From Humimonas sp964465015 (lineage in GTDB: Bacteria > Gemmatimonadota > Gemmatimonadetes > Palauibacterales > Palauibacteraceae): a stretch of 64,000 nt of DNA. Numbering within the stretch: position 1 is the first letter of the stretch; every line of letters starts with the position of its first letter. Below the pieces are notes generated by a model. The model made no database searches. It saw only the letters and a program-made list of their open reading frames with translations, and was not told the origin of the DNA. A program made the translations under genes and the position numbers. This document shows positions 60,401 through 64,000 of this stretch, piece by piece. The stretch lies in contig CAYXHP010000091.1 in the NCBI GenBank assembly GCA_964465015.1, forward strand, positions 15,808 to 79,807, in the 5' to 3' direction.

Positions 60401-61950
60401 TCGGACTCTCGAGTCCTTCGGGCGAGCTGGCGCGGGTCGAGGGAACCGTGCGGGGCGACCTGGCTCCGGCCGCGACGGGGAAGCGATTTCCCGATGAGCC
60501 GCTGGATCTCCGCGTGACGGCGGACAGCCTGCCGCTGGAGCTCGCCGCGGCCCCGTTCCCCGGTGTCCGCGAGGTGGAGGGCACGGCGCGCGGCACGCTT
60601 CGCATCCGGGGCGCGCCCGGGAACCCGGATCTCTCCGGCTCCATGAAGGTGGAGGGCGGTGCGGCGACGCTGCCCGCGCTCGGCATGCGCTACGTCTCGA
60701 TCCGGGGGCCGATCCACTTCGAGGGCACGCGCGCCGTCCTCGACACGGTGCGCTTCGCTTCCCGGGACGAGGGAACCGGGTCGCTGGCGGGCTCGGTCGA
60801 CTTCGCGGAGCTGTCCGACCCCGGCTTCGACCTCACCATGCACGCGGCCGGGCTCCACGCCATCGACCGGCGAAAGGCGTCGGCCAACCTGGATGGCGTC
60901 GTGAATCTCACCGGCACCTACCAGCGTCCCACGGTGACCGGGAAGGTGAGGATCACGGACGGGACGATCCGCTTCCGGGAGTTCCTGAGGGAGCAGCAGG
61001 TGGTGGACATCACCGATCCCCAGCTCTACTCGCTCATCGACACGACGGCGCTCTCGGAGCGGCGCCTGGTTCAGGCGGCCAGAAACCCGTTCGTGCAGAA
61101 CCTCAAGCTGGACATGACCGCCACGGTGGGGCCGAATCTGTGGGTGCGCTCGGAGCAGATGAGCGTGGAGCTCTCCGGCGACGTGACGATTCGCATGGAC
61201 CGAACCCAGGGGGACCTGACCGTGTTCGGTCCGGTCACGCTGATGCGCGGGAGCTACACGTGGACCCCGACCGGCCTCGGAGGGGTCGGTGCGCTGTACT
61301 CCCGCCAGCTGAAGATCACCCAGGGGACGATCGCCTTCGTGGGAACGCCCGGGGTGAACCCCAACCTCGACATCACCGCCCAGCGGGCGGTGCAGACGCA
61401 GCAGGGTCCGCTCACCGTGACCGCGCACGTGACCGGAACCATGCTGGAGCCGCACCTGGACCTGTCGAGCGAGCCCAGCCTGAGCCAGTCCGACCAGGTG
61501 TGCATCCTCCTGTTCAACCGCCCGTGCGCGGCCACCGGCGCCTATGCCCAGCAGGGGAGCTTCGCCGGCGAGCTGGCCAGCGAGCAGTTGCTCGGGCAGG
61601 TGAGCTCGGAGCTTTCCTCGCTCCTCGTGGGTCAGTCCCCCCTGGACTACCTCGACATCCGCCGCACGTCGTTGGCGCAGGGTGCCGGTCCGGGAGCGGA
61701 GACCTCGCTCCTCGGCACCACCGAGGTGGAAGCCGGCGTGTACCTGAGCCCGAGCCTCTTCCTGACGGTTACCTACCCGTTCGGACTGCCGCTTCCGGAA
61801 GGAACGTTGAGCTGGCGATTCCTGGAGCACTGGACACTGGAGGGCCGGATGCAGTATCGCTTCGACCGGGAGGTGGCACGGATCACCAACTCCACGCTGG
61901 ACCAGCAGCAGCTGTACGGGCTGTTCCTGTTCCGCGACTGGAGCTTCTGA
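57436..61950 (+). CDS. translocation/assembly module protein TamB-like (AsmA-like)
   Basis: This 1504-residue protein has one N-terminal transmembrane helix (VAVFLVGLAFMAASGGIVVFTQ). A very long beta-rich body of AsmA/DUF490-like repeats follows (e.g. GRVRVGPITGGNLLTRIRVDSVAIEDSAG), then the TamB C-terminal signature: LDMTATVGPNLWVRSEQMSVELSGDV, RGSYTWTPTGLGG and the end LEGRMQYRFDREVARITNSTLDQQQLYGLFLFRDWSF. It likely spans the periplasm with TamA and moves lipid or helps barrel insertion. It starts 2 bp after the BamA/TamA-like stop, ATG 57436. Confidence 0.9.
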   Translation: MRLRGLGGRLGRILAHGVRVAVFLVGLAFMAASGGIVVFTQSATGRDVVRSLVQKVLTGAMHGRVRVGPITGGNLLTRIRVDSVAIEDSAGAPFVVLRDLQLEYNPLGFLVGRYHLKHVRADGFRLDMVQDTSGTWNFQRIFASGPDTASSGGGPRVLITDAHVAHGTVDVRMPWSSGLTGAAADSSLRAAIAGQTMWVVRRGPSGWPVQEIRADSLRGAFPLLRLTDPKQPMRIEAQGVAARMSAVTEPLDVRVFTGTAVFGDTVRVSLSTMQTGSSSLKGDGWIVPASRLAYRFDLDARPLGFADLQWLPVPMPTRGGGPVRLVLRSSGAVPIVEAHDGDMRSDDSRFRGSFELHAGETPRLASYDVQLEPLRLALVDRLLDRPTAIDGYVSGHLRGSGPIDLLGMDGQLSFRPLPGDSAGGAPSQLGVHGAMALVEPRRMRDLRLDFDSFAPRWTQVLGVDSRQIGRLSGTATLNGVVGRHVEFVADLTHRVAGDTTSHVVAHGGLDMTDTTRVDVTLQAAPLSLSVIDPYFPKLDMVGVVRGPIVARGCLCDLQARADLRTPRGSVTFDGRFDLVSQRKRYDAELTARDIQLRQWMKGAPDTKLAVHGRVQGQGTDPATLQATFDLEILPSSFAGAKVDSSLLRFRVGDGLATADTFDIQTDVGRVQGRGAFGLAKDRSGAVILDVTAPDLATWNRWLVPGRGVVREDTTTEGLLAGFPGEAQPGAPTEGEGRAPPDTLSGSLAARGVAYGNAEAFAFGGTVTSRDAGYGPLAADSVRLTLDVTSASSLDSLVVRGEAWSLRRGDQAVDSATVRVARRGSHQADVQLSARRDSTASLRTEASVDWGPPERRVDLRSLALTYGTQSLRLVRPAGIAWADSGIAVDSLDLEGAAGGMIRADGRVPSSGPARFDLAIERVQLGNVASFLHLEPAPTGRLAATVRVRGTGAAPVMDASVVVDSPQVEGHAYDRIHGSFHYEDRVTTVRVGLSSPSGELARVEGTVRGDLAPAATGKRFPDEPLDLRVTADSLPLELAAAPFPGVREVEGTARGTLRIRGAPGNPDLSGSMKVEGGAATLPALGMRYVSIRGPIHFEGTRAVLDTVRFASRDEGTGSLAGSVDFAELSDPGFDLTMHAAGLHAIDRRKASANLDGVVNLTGTYQRPTVTGKVRITDGTIRFREFLREQQVVDITDPQLYSLIDTTALSERRLVQAARNPFVQNLKLDMTATVGPNLWVRSEQMSVELSGDVTIRMDRTQGDLTVFGPVTLMRGSYTWTPTGLGGVGALYSRQLKITQGTIAFVGTPGVNPNLDITAQRAVQTQQGPLTVTAHVTGTMLEPHLDLSSEPSLSQSDQVCILLFNRPCAATGAYAQQGSFAGELASEQLLGQVSSELSSLLVGQSPLDYLDIRRTSLAQGAGPGAETSLLGTTEVEAGVYLSPSLFLTVTYPFGLPLPEGTLSWRFLEHWTLEGRMQYRFDREVARITNSTLDQQQLYGLFLFRDWSF

Positions 61951-62098
61951 TCGCCGCGGCCGCCGGCCGTCGCGTCCCCGGAGCCTCGACGCGGGCCGCG
62001 GGTAGTAAGACAACGGTCGGAGCGCTTCGTGCGCGCGGGACCGCCGGACCGCGTTCGGCGCCCTCCCGGCCACCGGAGCCAGGATTCGAGAGGAAGGC

Positions 62099-62941
62099 AT
62101 GACGAGCTACGTCAAGATCTTCGGGCTCATGGCGCTGCTCACCGCGCTGCTGGCGGGCGTCGCCGGCTACTTCGGCGGCACGAGCTGGATGCTGGGCGCG
62201 CTGGTGTTCGCGGCCCTGTTCAACATCGGGAGCTTCTGGTTCAGCGACCGCGCCGTGCTTCGCATGTACCGCGCGCAGCCGATCGAGCGCGCGCAGGATC
62301 CGGAGCTGTTCGACCTCGTGGACGAGTTGCGGCGGAAGGCGGGCCTCCCCATGCCGCGGCTGGCCATCGTGCAGAACGATCAGCCGAACGCGTTCGCGAC
62401 CGGCCGCGATCCGCGACACGCCGTGGTCTGCGTCACGACGGGGATCCGCCGTATGCTGGACCGCGACCAGCTGGCGGGCGTCCTGTCCCACGAGCTGGCC
62501 CACGTCGAGCACCGGGACATGCTGATCGGTACGGTGGCGGCCACCATGGCGGCGGCGATCGTGATGCTGGCGCGCTTCGGCCTGTTCTTCGGCGGCAACC
62601 GAAATCGCCAGGGCGGGGCGATCGGCGGCCTCATGATGTTGATCCTCGCTCCGATCGCGGCCATGGTGGTCCAGATGGCCATCAGTCGGCAGAACGAGTT
62701 CCGGGCGGACGCGGGCGGCGCGCGCATCACGGGGCGGCCGCTGGAGCTCGCGCATGCGCTCCAGGTCATCGATCGGGCGGCCGAGCAGCGACCCATGCGG
62801 GTCAACCCGGCCGCCGCGCACCTCTGCATCGTCAACCCGCTCGGCAAGGCCGGTGCGGCCTTCGCCAGCCTGTTCCGGACCCACCCGCCGACCGACGAGC
62901 GCGTCCGGCGGCTGGAGGCGCTCGCGGGGCGGCCGGCCTGA
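62099..62941 (+). CDS. htpX: HtpX-type M48 zinc protease
   Basis: This 280-residue protein has two N-terminal transmembrane helices, the zinc motif HELAHVEHRD, two later helices (VAATMAAAIVMLARFGLFF and IGGLMMLILAPIAAMVVQMA) and the downstream Glu in RQNEFRADAGG. The catalytic part is cytoplasmic. HtpX degrades misfolded inner-membrane proteins. It lies 148 bp after the TamB-like gene. Confidence 0.94.
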   Translation: MTSYVKIFGLMALLTALLAGVAGYFGGTSWMLGALVFAALFNIGSFWFSDRAVLRMYRAQPIERAQDPELFDLVDELRRKAGLPMPRLAIVQNDQPNAFATGRDPRHAVVCVTTGIRRMLDRDQLAGVLSHELAHVEHRDMLIGTVAATMAAAIVMLARFGLFFGGNRNRQGGAIGGLMMLILAPIAAMVVQMAISRQNEFRADAGGARITGRPLELAHALQVIDRAAEQRPMRVNPAAAHLCIVNPLGKAGAAFASLFRTHPPTDERVRRLEALAGRPA

Positions 62942-62994
62942 TCTCCGGCAAGGCGGTGCCGGGACATCCTGGCGCTCCAGCCGCGCAGGGATCC

Positions 62995-63915
62995 GTGGAC
63001 GGTTTCCCCTACGCGGATTCGGAGCGTTTCCTGATCCTGGTGAACCCCCGGGCGTCGGGGGCCGGCGGCGGCGCCACGCTCCGACGACGACTGGCGGCGG
63101 CCTTCGCCTCCCACGGCGTGCCGTTCGACATCCTGGAGCTTCCCGGCTCGGAGCTGCTTCGGGAGGCCGCCCGCACGGCCGCCGAGCGCGGCTTCCGGGC
63201 CGTGGTGGCCGTGGGTGGCGATGGCACGGTGGCCCAGGCGCTGCGCGGTACGGCCGGGACCGGCGTACCGGTGGCCATCCTGCCGTTCGGCACGGGCAAC
63301 CAGCTGGCCGCCAACTTCGGGATCCCGGCCTCGCTGGAGGGCTCCGTCCGCACGGCCGTCGAGGGTGTGCCGGAGTCCATAGACCTGGGCCGGGTGGACG
63401 GCGAGCACTTCGCCCTCATTGCGGGCGCGGGACTCGACGCCGAGGTGATGGCGGACACGACCGAGGAGCTCAAGAACCGGTTCGGGTTCGCCGCTTACCT
63501 CGTGAGCGGGCTCAGAAGTGTGATCACGCCGCGCGCCGCCGACTTCCACATCGTGGCGGACGACCGGGAGCTGGACATCCGGGCCAGCATGGTCCTGGTG
63601 GCCAACGTAGGTCACCTGGTGGCGGCCGGCCTGCCCGTGGAGCTCAAGGTGGCGCCGCGCTCCTCCTTCACGGACGGTCTGCTGGACGTGTGCATCTACG
63701 CCCCCCGGAACCTCCCGGAGGTGGCGACGATGCTGTGGAGGGTGGCCCGCGAGCGCTACGCCGGAAACGACCGAATGCTGTTTCTGCAGGCCCGGGCCGT
63801 ACAGGTCGAATCGGATCCACCCATGGCCGCGCAGGTGGACGGCGAGCCCTACGGGGAGACGCCGCTGCACGCGGACGTGGATCCGCTGGCCGGCACCATC
63901 CTGGTTCCGAGGTAG
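62995..63915 (+). CDS. diacylglycerol kinase-like lipid kinase
   Basis: This ~306-residue protein has LILVNPRASGAGGGATLRRRL, the nucleotide motif VVAVGGDGTVAQALRG, PFGTGNQLAANFGI, and the C-terminal DGLLDVCIYAP and QVDGEPYGETPLHADVDPLAG. It is a DagK/YegS-family enzyme that phosphorylates a lipid alcohol; which lipid is unknown. GTG 62995 was chosen because AGGGA precedes it. GTG 62956 or CTG 62938, which overlaps the htpX stop, are alternatives. Confidence 0.87.
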   Translation: MDGFPYADSERFLILVNPRASGAGGGATLRRRLAAAFASHGVPFDILELPGSELLREAARTAAERGFRAVVAVGGDGTVAQALRGTAGTGVPVAILPFGTGNQLAANFGIPASLEGSVRTAVEGVPESIDLGRVDGEHFALIAGAGLDAEVMADTTEELKNRFGFAAYLVSGLRSVITPRAADFHIVADDRELDIRASMVLVANVGHLVAAGLPVELKVAPRSSFTDGLLDVCIYAPRNLPEVATMLWRVARERYAGNDRMLFLQARAVQVESDPPMAAQVDGEPYGETPLHADVDPLAGTILVPR

Positions 63916-63984
63916 CGGCATCGGACGAGCCCGAGCGGCCCGGCGCTAGACAGGTCTTCGAGAGCGACCCGACCAAGGGGAGTC

Positions 63985-64000
63985 ATGCCAGGATCCGAGA
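63985..64000 (+). CDS. start of a further gene (cut by window end)
   Basis: An AAGGGGAG ribosome binding site at 63975-63982 is followed by ATG 63985 and four more codons (MPGSE). The product cannot be named from this. Confidence 0.5.

Noticed and set aside
1..64000. CRISPR array, insertion sequence, phage or plasmid genes
   Set aside because: No regularly spaced repeats, transposase, integrase, capsid or replication-initiation motifs were seen on either strand.

Overview
This 64 kb window is chromosomal DNA from a GC-rich (roughly 70%), Gram-negative-type bacterium. Evidence for an outer membrane is a BamA/TamA-type barrel next to a TamB-like protein, lipoproteins with lipoboxes and an OmpA-like barrel. 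GTG/TTG starts and ATGA/GTGA/TTGA stop-start overlaps are very common. The gene orders holA-SPOR-mutS, ruvC-ruvA-ruvB-queA-tgt-yajC-def-fmt and thiS-thiG-rsmB-PASTA-ybbR-tsaD-lgt, with many small secreted proteins and M16/M30 peptidases, suggest Gemmatimonadota. That assignment is inference; no rRNA is present.

Layout. 1-6.9 kb: metabolic and envelope genes on + (3' part of a LeuA-like synthase, glycerophosphodiesterase, two exported proteins, NAD-type isocitrate/isopropylmalate dehydrogenase, zinc-ribbon membrane protein, glutaryl-CoA dehydrogenase, saccharopine-dehydrogenase-like reductase). 6.95-9.4 kb: a tRNA-Arg(TCG) followed by two integrase-free units, each with one cargo gene and each ending in a 197-bp repeat whose last 42 bp copy the 3' half of that tRNA. 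This is the most unusual part of the window. 9.7-22.7 kb: a mixed accessory stretch (cysteine-desulfurase-like enzyme with an FAH hydrolase, a large BNR-repeat exported protein, MscL, a GGDEF protein with a degenerate EAL domain, an outer-membrane barrel, a large M30-like peptidase lipoprotein). 22.9-23.3 kb: RNase P RNA. 23.5-29.6 kb: M16 peptidase pair, Nudix hydrolase, ECF sigma factor, zinc-finger membrane protein, holA.

29.6-64 kb is a dense, almost entirely + strand housekeeping block: SPOR protein, MutS, TonB-domain lipoprotein, cystathionine beta-synthase, Ddl, rhomboid protease, EF-G2, YebC, RuvCAB, QueA, Tgt, YajC, Def, Fmt, thiamine genes, RsmB, PASTA protein, YbbR, TsaD, Lgt, a phosphodiesterase, BamA/TamA, TamB, HtpX and a diacylglycerol-kinase-like protein. 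Many neighbours overlap by 4 bp, suggesting translational coupling. DNA repair (MutS, RuvABC), tRNA modification (QueA, Tgt, TsaD), N-terminal formylation and deformylation (Fmt, Def) and envelope biogenesis (YajC, Lgt, BamA/TamA, TamB, HtpX, Ddl) dominate.

No CRISPR array, insertion sequence, phage gene, integrase or rRNA was seen. Starts, promoters and terminators were assigned by eye.
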